DNA from: Ktedonobacter robiniae | Lineage (GTDB): Bacteria; Chloroflexota; Ktedonobacteria; Ktedonobacterales; Ktedonobacteraceae | Direction: 5' to 3' | Length of the DNA stretch: 64,000 nucleotides | NCBI RefSeq assembly: GCF_016587375.1 | Contig: NZ_BNJG01000001.1 | Span: 3,106,001 to 3,170,000, forward strand | Shown here: positions 16,585 to 24,764 of the stretch, piece by piece | How the letters are laid out: each line of letters starts with the position of its first letter | How positions within the stretch are numbered: position 1 is the first letter of the stretch | Notes under the pieces: model-generated | Databases searched by the model: none | Seen by the model: only the letters and a program-made list of their open reading frames with translations | Told to the model about the DNA's origin: nothing | Translations under genes and position numbers: made by a program

Positions 16585-16890
16585 TTAAATTCCCAATAAC
16601 CCCGGCACTTTTTTTAAGATTTCGTTCTGCACAGTCAATTCGCCGATGATCTTCTTCAGTTCATCAGGCGATTCCCCCGGCTTGTAGCCCTGACTGATCG
16701 CTTTCTGTTTCGGATCGCGCTTATCGACAAACAAGTTTGGCTTCTTCTCCTGAAACTCTTGCCTCCAACGCATCAGCTGCGAGCGGGACACACCAAATTT
16801 CTGGCAGGTGGCTTCTAAAGTTGTATCTCGCTGAAAGCTTTCCATCACGGCTTTGACTTTGAAGTCCGCTGTATACGTTTTCTTTTCCAT
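16585..16890 (-). CDS. IS3-family transposase OrfA (helix-turn-helix)
   Basis: The 101-residue protein starts MEKKTYTADFKVKAVMESFQ, has the HTH_Tnp_1 helix-turn-helix (TLEATCQKFGVSRSQLMRW) and a leucine-rich C-terminal helix for multimerisation. The run TTAAAAAAAGTG before its stop is a typical programmed-frameshift site that would join it to OrfB. AAAGGATATC precedes the ATG at 16890. Confidence 0.9.
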   Translation of the reverse strand: MEKKTYTADFKVKAVMESFQRDTTLEATCQKFGVSRSQLMRWRQEFQEKKPNLFVDKRDPKQKAISQGYKPGESPDELKKIIGELTVQNEILKKVPGLLGI

Positions 16891-17217
16891 GATATCCTTT
16901 CCTTTCAGGGTCTCAACTCTCCATGTCTAGGATATCACATACCGGACAAACGGGTGTGAGCGGGCGATCTATGGCACTTACACAACCGCTTGCAACGCTG
17001 AGTCTTTCTGCATACCCTTTGCTTCTGGCCCAAACCAGTGTACGCAGCTTCTTTTCCTTTAGCTTGAGGCATTGATGGCTTAAGACAACTTGCACATCAT
17101 ATTAAATAAATATCAGCCAGCCCATACGAACTAGCTGATATACTATCTAGCTTCCGTCTTTTTGCAAAAATCTATTGAGGTGAGCTACAGGTGTGCACCT
17201 TCACATTTATCTGTGGC

Positions 17218-19143
17218 TTAATGTGGAACTACTGGTGCCACATCTAACCTGTTGACATCAATTCCAAGTTGGATCAATTGGTCTTTTGAGGACAATGCAG
17301 GTGAGTAAGGCAGAATTCTGCCCGACATGGACTGGTCTAAGTTGAGCGAGCGTATATTGTCATTAGCAATGTTGGTCCAAATTGACAATCTACTAAGTCC
17401 AGCATCTGCTAGTGGTTCACCCCCACCTACCGATTCTAGATGCTCATTCCATAGAAGGTTGCGTATTCTGAACACCTCACCTGTATCACCAGGTTGGCCT
17501 GCTATTCCATCATAAAGGATTGCGTTGATTTCTACATTCCTCCATCCGTCAGAAGCGCTTAGGCAAGGAGTGGGTATGAATTCAAAGGCATGGTCGAGGG
17601 AGACACCATCAAGATTGGCCGAACCTATACTACCCCAACGGTCATCAACGATAGCAACTTTAGCTTCCATATAGCATTGCATGATTCGCACCTTTTCTTG
17701 TCCTTCATGCGGTCGTTGAGTCCTCCATAAAGAGAAGACACCTACTTGGTCGGGAAAGTCTCTCATCAATGGCGAAAGAAGATCATTTTGCCAAAACTTG
17801 TATGTAGGTATGTCCGGGTTCTCGTTTACCAGAAGAATAAGCTGGAGTTCTTGTTTTGCTCTTAGCGCATCTCTCAAAGAATTATTAATGATTGGAGATG
17901 TATAGTATTGAGCTTCAATGTAGATCAAATTTTGCGCGTTATGAATTGCACGAAGGTATGACTCTAAAACACCCTTTTCACCATTTGAAAGACCATTAGC
18001 CTGAAGAGGAGGGCTAGAACGAACGATTTGAATTGATTGCCTTCCTGGACGATCAGGTACCATGCGAGGAGGGTCAATTGTGCTCGTGGATACGCTGTTC
18101 CAAAGATCGATGAAAGTTTTATTCATATCCGAAGCTGATGGACCATCCATTTTAAGAGACACTGTATGCGCAGGCTTGTTTCCAACACCATTGCCAACCC
18201 CGCCTAATGGAGGAAAATCTCCCCCTGCCCCATCTCCGCGACGTGGATCAGTTACACAATGTAACTGCGTATCCAAATAGCCTTGTGCAAAAGGCAAGCC
18301 AGAGAGAAACGCTGTTGACCCATCAACTACTACTGCTTTTGCATGTAAAAGCCCAAATGATCGGGGCATTATTCCCAAGTCTGCAAGTTCGATGTTGGTT
18401 TCTCTACAGATCTTCTCTAGTTTCCGATAACTGCTACTAGGTAAAATGCTTTGCGGATCGTAGTTTAGGAGAATACGAACTCGTACACCTTCCCTTCGTG
18501 CTGCAGCTATGAGCGCATCCACTAGTTTGCGTTGTCCACCAATGGGTTTCTTCGGGCTAGATTCTACATCTCCAACTGGTTGTGGTGGGCAAGCGTCTGT
18601 GAAATCGACAAATGTTGCAAAGAAGTCTGGATCAAATTCTAATTGAACCAAATGAATTGTATTTTCTGCTTCATCTATGGATTCGATCATAGCATTACAA
18701 GCTAGCTCGCCATCTGGTAATAATTGTACAGCGTTACCCTGCGACAGATTTGGCGGATCAGCCTCGCCTAAAGTGACAAGCCAACCATCATCCATAAGTC
18801 TAAAATTCTCCGTTTGCGCTGGTCCACAAGCATATATGCACACAATATATATTACGGAAATAAGGGTGACCATAATATACAACGTCGCTATTACGACTAA
18901 AAACACGAAAACGACGAAATAAAAAACTATAATAATAGTCGTCACTAGAATAAAAATTGTTACGAGTATACAAACTACAGCAGTCACCCAATGGCAAAAA
19001 GATCTTAAAAACCTCGGAGCAGAGTTACAAATTCTAGACGATGTTTGTGTACATTGGTTTTGCCATTGTTGTAAAAGGTGTAGTAGGGTTCGTATCAATT
19101 GCATGCACTTTTGCACACTCCATTCAAGGAATCCCATATCCAC
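17218..19143 (-). CDS. Membrane-anchored phospholipase D family protein
   Basis: The 641-residue protein has a very hydrophobic double span at about residues 50-105, then two PLD halves. The first has a complete HxKxxxxD motif (LLHAKAVVVDGSTAF, near 270). The second reads YMEAKVAIVDDRWGSIGSANLDG near 500, where the usual His is replaced by Glu while Lys, Asp and the GSANL follow-up remain. The loss of one catalytic His would impair the normal two-HKD mechanism. GTG at 19143 or the in-frame ATG two codons later may be the start. A 31-residue frame (19190-19095, with GGGAG upstream) overlaps the start and could couple translation. Confidence 0.82.
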   Translation of the reverse strand: MDMGFLEWSVQKCMQLIRTLLHLLQQWQNQCTQTSSRICNSAPRFLRSFCHWVTAVVCILVTIFILVTTIIIVFYFVVFVFLVVIATLYIMVTLISVIYIVCIYACGPAQTENFRLMDDGWLVTLGEADPPNLSQGNAVQLLPDGELACNAMIESIDEAENTIHLVQLEFDPDFFATFVDFTDACPPQPVGDVESSPKKPIGGQRKLVDALIAAARREGVRVRILLNYDPQSILPSSSYRKLEKICRETNIELADLGIMPRSFGLLHAKAVVVDGSTAFLSGLPFAQGYLDTQLHCVTDPRRGDGAGGDFPPLGGVGNGVGNKPAHTVSLKMDGPSASDMNKTFIDLWNSVSTSTIDPPRMVPDRPGRQSIQIVRSSPPLQANGLSNGEKGVLESYLRAIHNAQNLIYIEAQYYTSPIINNSLRDALRAKQELQLILLVNENPDIPTYKFWQNDLLSPLMRDFPDQVGVFSLWRTQRPHEGQEKVRIMQCYMEAKVAIVDDRWGSIGSANLDGVSLDHAFEFIPTPCLSASDGWRNVEINAILYDGIAGQPGDTGEVFRIRNLLWNEHLESVGGGEPLADAGLSRLSIWTNIANDNIRSLNLDQSMSGRILPYSPALSSKDQLIQLGIDVNRLDVAPVVPH

Positions 19144-19353
19144 ACCAATATTTGTTCTGCAATATGCCGTGTTATCTCTTCACAAATCATCGTTATTCTC
19201 CCAATATATGCCGCTGAGCTTCGAGGAATTGATCAATATGTTGAAATACCTTCTTATCAAAAAAAACAACCTGCGCAGCAGCCTGCTAAAACCGTTCCTT
19301 TACCACTATGTGTGTTACAAGGAGATAATATTGATTGCCATGGCGCAGGTTTT

Positions 19354-19794
19354 TTAGGTAGGTATCTTGATGCCATCCAACTGGAGCTTTCGGATTTCCT
19401 CCTTAATGCGAATGATACAAAATCTTGCCCAAGCCAATCCTATAATCTTTCCAAGTGCACCTGCCGTCACAAGCGCAACTAGTGGCCAAAGAAGAAACGA
19501 ACACCATGTTGAAAATTGAAAGATGTGCCACGTGATAGTGCACACAAACGCTACAGTGGCACATACTGCTCCATGAGAACAGCCGCACTCTTGAAATGAC
19601 TTATTAAGCTTTTGTTCCCAGCGCAGTGACTGCTCTAGGTGAGCTGTGGGAATTCGAACAACTATGCGGGTATTGAGCAGTGGTTGTCCGGAATGAATTA
19701 TCGTTTCAAGATCTGCTGTTGACTGAACTTTTAAAAATCTTTCAGGTGACGTTTGATTTTGAAATGCTATTTTTCGCATTTCGATAGTCCCCAT
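19354..19794 (-). CDS. Hypothetical two-span membrane protein
   Basis: The 146-residue protein has a polar N-terminal 75 residues, two adjacent membrane segments (about 78-100 and 104-126, the first with CGCSHGAVCATVAFVC) and a short basic tail. No family is recognised. It is upstream of the PLD gene on the same strand with a gap of about 210 bases and may be co-transcribed. Cysteine content at the membrane entry is unusual. Confidence 0.5.
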   Translation of the reverse strand: MGTIEMRKIAFQNQTSPERFLKVQSTADLETIIHSGQPLLNTRIVVRIPTAHLEQSLRWEQKLNKSFQECGCSHGAVCATVAFVCTITWHIFQFSTWCSFLLWPLVALVTAGALGKIIGLAWARFCIIRIKEEIRKLQLDGIKIPT

Positions 19795-20628
19795 TTAGTT
19801 GAAGAATTACTGTAGAAGCGCTAGGAAGTAACTTTCCCCGAGCTTAGGTCAATATGCTTTCTCCTTTCACTTAATCTAATCGGCAAGTGCTAGGGTTTTT
19901 AATGCTGAAAAAGGGCCAATCTTGCTCTAGTAATGCAAAGATGAGGATGTTGTGCCTCATCTAATGCTTCACTCCTCATTTAAAAATATCAAAAGAAACA
20001 AGCACAGGTATTAGAAGATAAGTATTTTTAAGATGGGCATATAACATTTAATCAATTTACCTGTGCTTGCCTACAGTTGCGATTACAGTAATAGGAAAGG
20101 CGAGGTTTGCTTAGCCGAGCAATAAAAACAATTTAGGGAATAAATATTTTTGTGTTTAACACTCCTAATAGTAATGATGGCTACTATTGAATATTTTTCC
20201 CTAAATTTGGCTACAAAAGACTTATAGAGAGGCTGTGTTGCAAAAAATAACGAAGGAAGCAACTGTGCATGGAGTAACTTTCTCGTGAGCATTCAGGCTA
20301 CTGCTTCAAAGTGCTTGGCAACCTACATAATTTAGCCTCTTCCATCACCTTTTTCGACGTTTTGCAGTTGCACTTTCCCCATCATTCAAGGTCCCGACAT
20401 TTTCCCCTGCATTTCCCCGTTAAACAATCAGCTATCTCTGTATAGGATGCGAAAGAATCAATCCAGAACAGACTTCTTGAAAGACAGAAAAGCGGTTTGT
20501 CTTCTTCTGGCGCCATAATATAGAGATCTTCTTGCAGAACTAGATTGTTCTTGCAAGAGGCTACCCGCTTTTAGTGGTAACTGTCACACTGATGAGTGAG
20601 TCGTGTTCCGTGCCTGGTAAAATAGACA
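19795..20628. other. AT-rich intergenic stretch with two inverted repeats
   Basis: No convincing gene is seen. AAGCACAGGTA (about 20000) pairs with TACCTGTGCTT (about 20060) around a loop of about 50 bases. A second repeat pairs AATTTAGGGA with TCCCTAAATT between about 20128 and 20208. Both may be old element ends. Confidence 0.4.
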
Positions 20629-20766
20629 ATGAAAAAAGCAAACCAGAAAGGGACGAGAGACATGACAGGCAAACGGAAACAGTACGACCCAGAATTTAAG
20701 CTGAAAGTCGTGATGGAAAGCTTCCAACGAGAGACGACGCTGGAAGAAGTGTGTCGGCTGGTATTG
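20629..20766 (+). pseudogene. Fragment of an IS3-family orfA
   Basis: From ATG 20662 the frame encodes MTGKRKQYDPEFKLKVVMES followed by FQRETTLEEVCR, matching the first 30 residues of the intact OrfA at 16585-16890. The similarity then stops abruptly. It is a truncated relic of a related but different IS3 copy. Confidence 0.75.
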
Positions 20767-20832
20767 CTGCCAATGAGTCGAAATCAAGTTGTACAATTTG
20801 CCTTGGTTTTGCATGTGATTTCCTTTCATTGC

Positions 20833-22200
20833 CTAGTAGGTAAGGAACAACAAGCGGATATGGTCAATGTCTGGAAGGGTCGCGTCATTGGAGAAGGACA
20901 CCGATTGTATTCCTGAGTGAGCTAATAGCAGGCTCTTCGCTTGGGCTTGGCTCTTGCCTGCAATGCTGGCTCTGACGCGCTCCTGCTCGGCCTGGGAGAA
21001 CTGATACACCCATGTCTCAGTTGCTTTCACCTGAATGGTTGTTGTTCCTTGTGTGGTGCTCGTGATGTGAACGTCTCCACTTGGTGTGTACAGGGCTCCT
21101 AGTTGCTGCCTCGCCTGAGTGGTGAGTGCCTGGGTGAGCAAGGTTTGTAAAGCTTGTGTTTCGTACACGATGCCTGTACACGTCTCGTCAAGCGTGACTT
21201 GCACACTGCTAGCTTCCTCTCCTGACTGATGGTTCGCGCTCGTCTTCTGCTGGCAGTGCAACGGGGTTGTAAGTGTCTCGGTGCTCTTGACCTGGGTTTG
21301 TAAGGCGGCGATGGTGCTCTGGTCAAGGCTGGCTTTCAGGCTCGTGTCTGCTGCGTCGATGTCGTGCTGCGTCACGCTCTGGTAGTCTCGTGCGTCTTGA
21401 CCTCCGGTAAACGCTCCGTTCACTGCGGAGATGTTGGCACGACAACAGGGACCATAGATCGCGCCTGCCTTCAAGTTGCCTGCTGGTCCTGCCTGGGTCG
21501 CGTGGGCGCTGACACTGGCTTGCCCTAATGTGGGATAATTGACAGCACTCACGGTTACATCCTGGTCAGTGACCACTTGTACCCCGTTGGCTGCGGCAAC
21601 AAGGGTTCCTGCTGGTATGGTCTGCGCATAGGTCGCGCTATTATAAAACGTGATGTACCCGTGTGCGCTCTGGGCGTCCTGGTGCGCTTTCCCGGTTGTG
21701 GGAATGGTGCGCGCCTGGCTCATCGTTACGGTGGGAAGTATTCTTCCTGGCACCTGGCTCTGGGTCTTATCGGTGCTTCCTCCAATGGTCACGGTCAAGC
21801 GGGTTTCGAGCGTGTGCGAGACTGGCACAATCGTGACCGTGGTGGTCGGTGTCCAGAAAGGAGATACATACAGTAGTCCTCCTATAACAAGCGCACAGGC
21901 GCATAGAATGGCGCTGAGAAGCACCAGATGGTGCTTCACCCACTGCAATGGTCTTCTCCGTCCTGGTTGCGGCTCCTGGCCGATGGGTGGGACACTCTCA
22001 ACGACGTTCGCTGGTTCCTCTGGCTCTGCTCGCGGGTAAAGGTGAATCTCAACGTCCCATTGCTGGCGGTTGGGGTCATATTCCTGGTTGGCTTCAATGT
22101 GGGGGATATCGTCCGTGGTGTGCGCCCGCTGGTTCTGCTGCCGCTGGTTCAGTTCGTGTAGGAGCTTGTCAATGTCATTTTGTATCTGTCGGTCTTGCAT
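20833..22200 (-). CDS. Membrane-anchored baseplate-J-like protein
   Basis: The 455-residue protein has a polar N-terminal region (1-90), one membrane span at about 92-115 (LVLLSAILCACALVIGGLLYV), and a large outside domain. Residues 180-235 (GYITFYNSATYAQTIPAGTLVAAANGVQVVTDQDVTVSA) match the start of the Baseplate_J/gp47 fold. A later part contains a Cys pair (GPCCRA) and a helical stretch. There is no phage tail gene around it, so the fold is probably used for something other than a phage baseplate. It is the last gene of a five-gene operon running 24122 to 20833. Confidence 0.65.
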   Translation of the reverse strand: MQDRQIQNDIDKLLHELNQRQQNQRAHTTDDIPHIEANQEYDPNRQQWDVEIHLYPRAEPEEPANVVESVPPIGQEPQPGRRRPLQWVKHHLVLLSAILCACALVIGGLLYVSPFWTPTTTVTIVPVSHTLETRLTVTIGGSTDKTQSQVPGRILPTVTMSQARTIPTTGKAHQDAQSAHGYITFYNSATYAQTIPAGTLVAAANGVQVVTDQDVTVSAVNYPTLGQASVSAHATQAGPAGNLKAGAIYGPCCRANISAVNGAFTGGQDARDYQSVTQHDIDAADTSLKASLDQSTIAALQTQVKSTETLTTPLHCQQKTSANHQSGEEASSVQVTLDETCTGIVYETQALQTLLTQALTTQARQQLGALYTPSGDVHITSTTQGTTTIQVKATETWVYQFSQAEQERVRASIAGKSQAQAKSLLLAHSGIQSVSFSNDATLPDIDHIRLLFLTY

Positions 22201-22259
22201 GGGGTTCCCTCCAAGAAGAAAGGGAAGAGCACATCATGGTGTGACTCTTCCCTGAGACA

Positions 22260-22688
22260 TTAGGCGTGTGTGATGCCATCCCACGGCGCTCTACAGGTGT
22301 CGAGCGGTCCGGCGCTAAAGGCTGTATAGGAGAAGACCTCTTTGTTGAGCTGGTCGAGTTGGTCAAAAAAGTGTTCTGGGACGGTTCCACGCCAACGGAT
22401 GACGATATAGCCATCTCCCGACGTGTTGACTTCGCCATACGAGATGAGAACGGCTTGGATGGGGCGCTCGGTCTGGAATGCGGTTTGAAAGTTCAGGGCA
22501 AGAGTGGCTGTGATGGTCTCTCTACAGGAGACAACGACGTATTCATCCTCTCCGCTAAACGTGATGCCCAGAAGATCGTTGACGCGTTCTGTCAACATAC
22601 GCATGGTTCGACGTGGTCCCCTGGGGTCGTTCTCCTGGGGCCGCTGTGGTTGCTCGGCCTGGATGGGGTATGCTGGTGTGACAATCAC
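22260..22688 (-). CDS. Hypothetical protein of the baseplate-J-like operon
   Basis: The 142-residue soluble protein is of unrecognised family. The N-terminal 30 residues are proline- and arginine-rich; the rest looks alpha/beta (DEYVVVSCRETITATLALNFQ, IQAVLISYGEVNTSGDGYIVIRW). Its ATG overlaps the stop of the preceding gene by four bases (ATGA type), which argues for translational coupling, and it is followed after about 60 bases by the baseplate-J-like gene. Confidence 0.6.
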   Translation of the reverse strand: MIVTPAYPIQAEQPQRPQENDPRGPRRTMRMLTERVNDLLGITFSGEDEYVVVSCRETITATLALNFQTAFQTERPIQAVLISYGEVNTSGDGYIVIRWRGTVPEHFFDQLDQLNKEVFSYTAFSAGPLDTCRAPWDGITHA

Positions 22689-23428
22689 TTTTTCACCTCC
22701 TTCATGGGGGTCGCGCTAAACGTGTCGTTCTCGTTCTTAAAGGCGACGCTTTGCCCTCCAACAGAGACAATCATGTCCGGCTTGCCATCTCCATCCAGGT
22801 CTTTGAATGCCACCTCTGCCGGGGTCAAGTCTTGCCCACTTCCGAGCAAGTTCAACCCGGTTTTATACAGGTGGGTCTTGCCTGGGTCACCTGCCGCGAT
22901 TTCGATGACCATAATCTGACCATGCAGATTGAGGGCGATGAAGTGTGATGGGTTCGCGCTGCTGTCGTGGTTATGGCCCACAACCACGTCAGTCTGGTAG
23001 GTGCGGGGGCGTCCATAATGCAGGTCGTCTTGCCATCCCTGCCACGCCTGTTGCCCCATGTTCATGCCAAGCCAGCCCCCAAACATTGCGAGAACTGAGA
23101 ATCCTGCATAGGCAGGCCAGCGGGGAAAGTGAAACGATTTGGGCATCCCAACGGGCAACAGTGGTGGTTGCTGGTGCTGCCTCTGCTGCCTGGGTTGATC
23201 ATGAACATGTATCCTAACCCGGCGCGTTGCCTGTTCGCCCGTCTGGGTCTGGGCGGGCGAACAGGTAGGCTGGCGTACGACGCTGGTACGGGTGCGTGTG
23301 TCATACAAGGCATCTTCGTCGATCTGATCCTGGGTGTCTATGTCCTCTCTGGGTACTCTGGTGACGCGCTTTGTACGTGTGGGCGGCTGATCGGTTTCCA
23401 TGCTTGGACGATAGCGAGAAGGGCGCAT
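22685..23428 (-). CDS. Hypothetical single-span protein with a VCBS/FG-GAP-like C-terminus
   Basis: The 247-residue protein has a basic, disordered N-terminal 100 residues (REDIDTQDQIDEDALYD and a QRQHQQPP stretch), one membrane span at about 115-135 (WPAYAGFSVLAMFGGWLGM), and an outside part. The outside part carries the calcium-loop-like DLDGDGKPDMIVSV near 220, as in FG-GAP/VCBS repeats. The open frame extends to 23578, but the ATG at 23428 overlaps the previous stop as TAATG and follows GAGAGG, so translation is probably coupled there. An envelope role is inferred. Confidence 0.6.
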   Translation of the reverse strand: MRPSRYRPSMETDQPPTRTKRVTRVPREDIDTQDQIDEDALYDTRTRTSVVRQPTCSPAQTQTGEQATRRVRIHVHDQPRQQRQHQQPPLLPVGMPKSFHFPRWPAYAGFSVLAMFGGWLGMNMGQQAWQGWQDDLHYGRPRTYQTDVVVGHNHDSSANPSHFIALNLHGQIMVIEIAAGDPGKTHLYKTGLNLLGSGQDLTPAEVAFKDLDGDGKPDMIVSVGGQSVAFKNENDTFSATPMKEVKK

Positions 23429-23850
23429 TATCTTTCCCTCCTCTCGTCGCGTGCTGGCTTTGAGGTGTTGGTTTGTTCCTCTCGCTTGCGCATGGCGTAT
23501 TTGTAAACCTCCTCGTTCCAGCCACACACATAGCCGTAGCGCCACAATGCCGGACGCAAGGTATTGTACATGGCCCATTGCAGCGTGTTCTCGGCGTCCT
23601 GGGCCACAATCTCACTCTTTTCAAAAGATAGGGCTATAAACTCGCTCCGTCCCGATTGCACGCCATTATAAAAGACTGGATCGGCACAAATGAGAATGTT
23701 ATCAACGCCTGTGGCGTTCGTCTCGTCTGTTAGCCTGGGGGTATCTTCTGGATGAATGCTACATAAGGTGCCAACGCGCTGACGTGATGCATCTTGCTGC
23801 TGCGCCTCTCCATAGAGGTGATAGGTGATTCCCGTTCTGTTCTGCTTCAT
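23428..23850 (-). CDS. Hypothetical protein of the baseplate-J-like operon
   Basis: The 140-residue soluble protein is of unknown family, with an alpha/beta core (DNILICADPVFYNGVQSGRSEFIALSFEKSE) and a W/Y-rich helix (NTLQWAMYNTLRPALWRYGYVCGWNEEVYKYA). The tail is basic. Its stop overlaps the next start. An in-operon position next to envelope-like proteins is the only clue to role. Confidence 0.6.
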   Translation of the reverse strand: MKQNRTGITYHLYGEAQQQDASRQRVGTLCSIHPEDTPRLTDETNATGVDNILICADPVFYNGVQSGRSEFIALSFEKSEIVAQDAENTLQWAMYNTLRPALWRYGYVCGWNEEVYKYAMRKREEQTNTSKPARDERRER

Positions 23851-23912
23851 GCCCTTTTCTCCTGTGGCTCCCTCCTGCTGCTTGCAAGCAACAAGAGGGA
23901 GTCTGCTCTTAG

Positions 23913-24122
23913 CTAGATATGCTTTCCGCGAATGTAGTTGATTGCTTCGTTAGGAGTCATAAGACCGTCTTTTACAGCCTGGGCGGCTTCAAGAACGCTA
24001 GTCCTATCTTGATGACATGGGCATGAGGGGTCATAAGAATACGGGTTGTCCGCACTATGAAGAGGGTTATCTGTTGGGATAACAGGAATGAAGTTATCAA
24101 ACGCTTGCTGTGTCGAGGTCAT
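23913..24122 (-). CDS. Small hypothetical protein, first gene of the operon
   Basis: The product has 69 residues from ATG 24122, chosen because GGAGGCAG lies just upstream; the longer frame to 24176 has no such site. The C-terminal VLEAAQAVKDGLMTPNEAINYIRGKH is helical and resembles short SHOCT-like tails, but the match is weak. A CPCHQ motif is present. It is followed by the 140-residue gene after 62 bases. Confidence 0.5.
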   Translation of the reverse strand: MTSTQQAFDNFIPVIPTDNPLHSADNPYSYDPSCPCHQDRTSVLEAAQAVKDGLMTPNEAINYIRGKHI

Positions 24123-24257
24123 GCTATCTGCCTCCATCAATCGACAGGCGCAGCCCGCACGTGGTATTATTACCAATAGACTTTACGCCTGTCCCGGCAG
24201 CAGGAAGCCCTTTATAGAGGCATTCTGCTGCCACTGCAAAACAGTAAAAGGATAGTG

Positions 24258-24297
24258 TTTGTACTATGGTTACTTTGGCGAGCGAGCATAGTACAAA
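24258..24297. promoter_or_regulatory. 11-bp inverted repeat upstream of the five-gene operon
   Basis: TTTGTACTATG (24258-24268) and CATAGTACAAA (24287-24297) are perfect reverse complements separated by 18 bases, about 135 bases upstream of the operon's first start. It may be an operator or a terminator of the XRE gene transcript. Confidence 0.4.
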
Positions 24298-24373
24298 GTG
24301 TGAAAAAGTCTCTGAGAGACGCCTTGGCTCTGCGCCTTGGCGTTTCTTTGCATCACCTCCTTTAAGCCCGGAA

Positions 24374-24583
24374 TCAGTCGGCGAGCTTCAGACCCTCAAT
24401 ATCCTTATAGGTTATCTCCTGCCCTAAGCCCTTAGATATGGCATTCGCAATCTTTCCGGCTGTCGCCTTATAGATGCGTTTCCCCGCTATTGCGTCGCCC
24501 AGCGTACCCGGATCAATATCCGCCTCGCGTGCGAGCTTTGCTTTCGACCATCCGAGCTTAACCCTGTAATCTTCCAGATTCAT
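24374..24583 (-). CDS. Cro/C1-type (XRE) helix-turn-helix regulator
   Basis: The 69-residue protein is a single HTH_3-like domain: RVKLGWSKAKLAREADIDPGTLGDAIAGKRIYKATAGKIANAI, with the second and third helices at about residues 14-33. It is divergent from the recombinase gene with a 181-base intergenic region holding two GAATTYATGGGAA repeats, so it probably represses its own and the recombinase promoters. Its size is typical of minimal phage-type repressors. Confidence 0.8.
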   Translation of the reverse strand: MNLEDYRVKLGWSKAKLAREADIDPGTLGDAIAGKRIYKATAGKIANAISKGLGQEITYKDIEGLKLAD

Positions 24584-24633
24584 CGGTTAAGCACTCCAAA
24601 AAGAAAGATTTATTACCATAGTAGTATGCCACG

Positions 24634-24676
24634 GAATTCATGGGAATGTCAATGCAACATACTGAATTTATGGGAA
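24634..24676. promoter_or_regulatory. Putative operator pair between XRE regulator and recombinase
   Basis: GAATTCATGGGAA (24634-24646) and GAATTTATGGGAA (24664-24676) are direct repeats exactly 30 bases apart, close to three helical turns, so both would lie on the same DNA face. They sit between the divergent regulator and recombinase genes. Confidence 0.55.
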
Positions 24677-24764
24677 AATATTGGATAGTTCACAGTAAAA
24701 TATGGTATATTTAGTTCAACAGTTAGGTGCGTGAGGTATTAGCAGAAGAAAGGCGCTGAAGGGA

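Larger units (their letters stand above)
15716..16939 (-). mobile_element. IS3-family insertion sequence
   Basis: The ends are assigned from imperfect inverted repeats: TGGGAATCCTAGACA on the left and TGTGATATCCTAGACA read from the right. No convincing target duplication was found, so the exact ends may be off by several bases. It encodes the usual overlapping orfA and orfB. Confidence 0.75.

Noticed and set aside
15716..16939. Target-site duplication of the IS3 element
   Set aside because: The bases next to the assigned ends (TCC and TAC) do not match, so either an end is misplaced or the duplication is lost.
20083..20292. 69-residue minus-strand frame
   Set aside because: It lies across an inverted repeat in AT-rich DNA with no ribosome-binding site or family resemblance.
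21577..22255. Several overlapping plus-strand frames opposite the baseplate-J-like gene
   Set aside because: Low-complexity composition mirrors the minus-strand gene; they are shadows.
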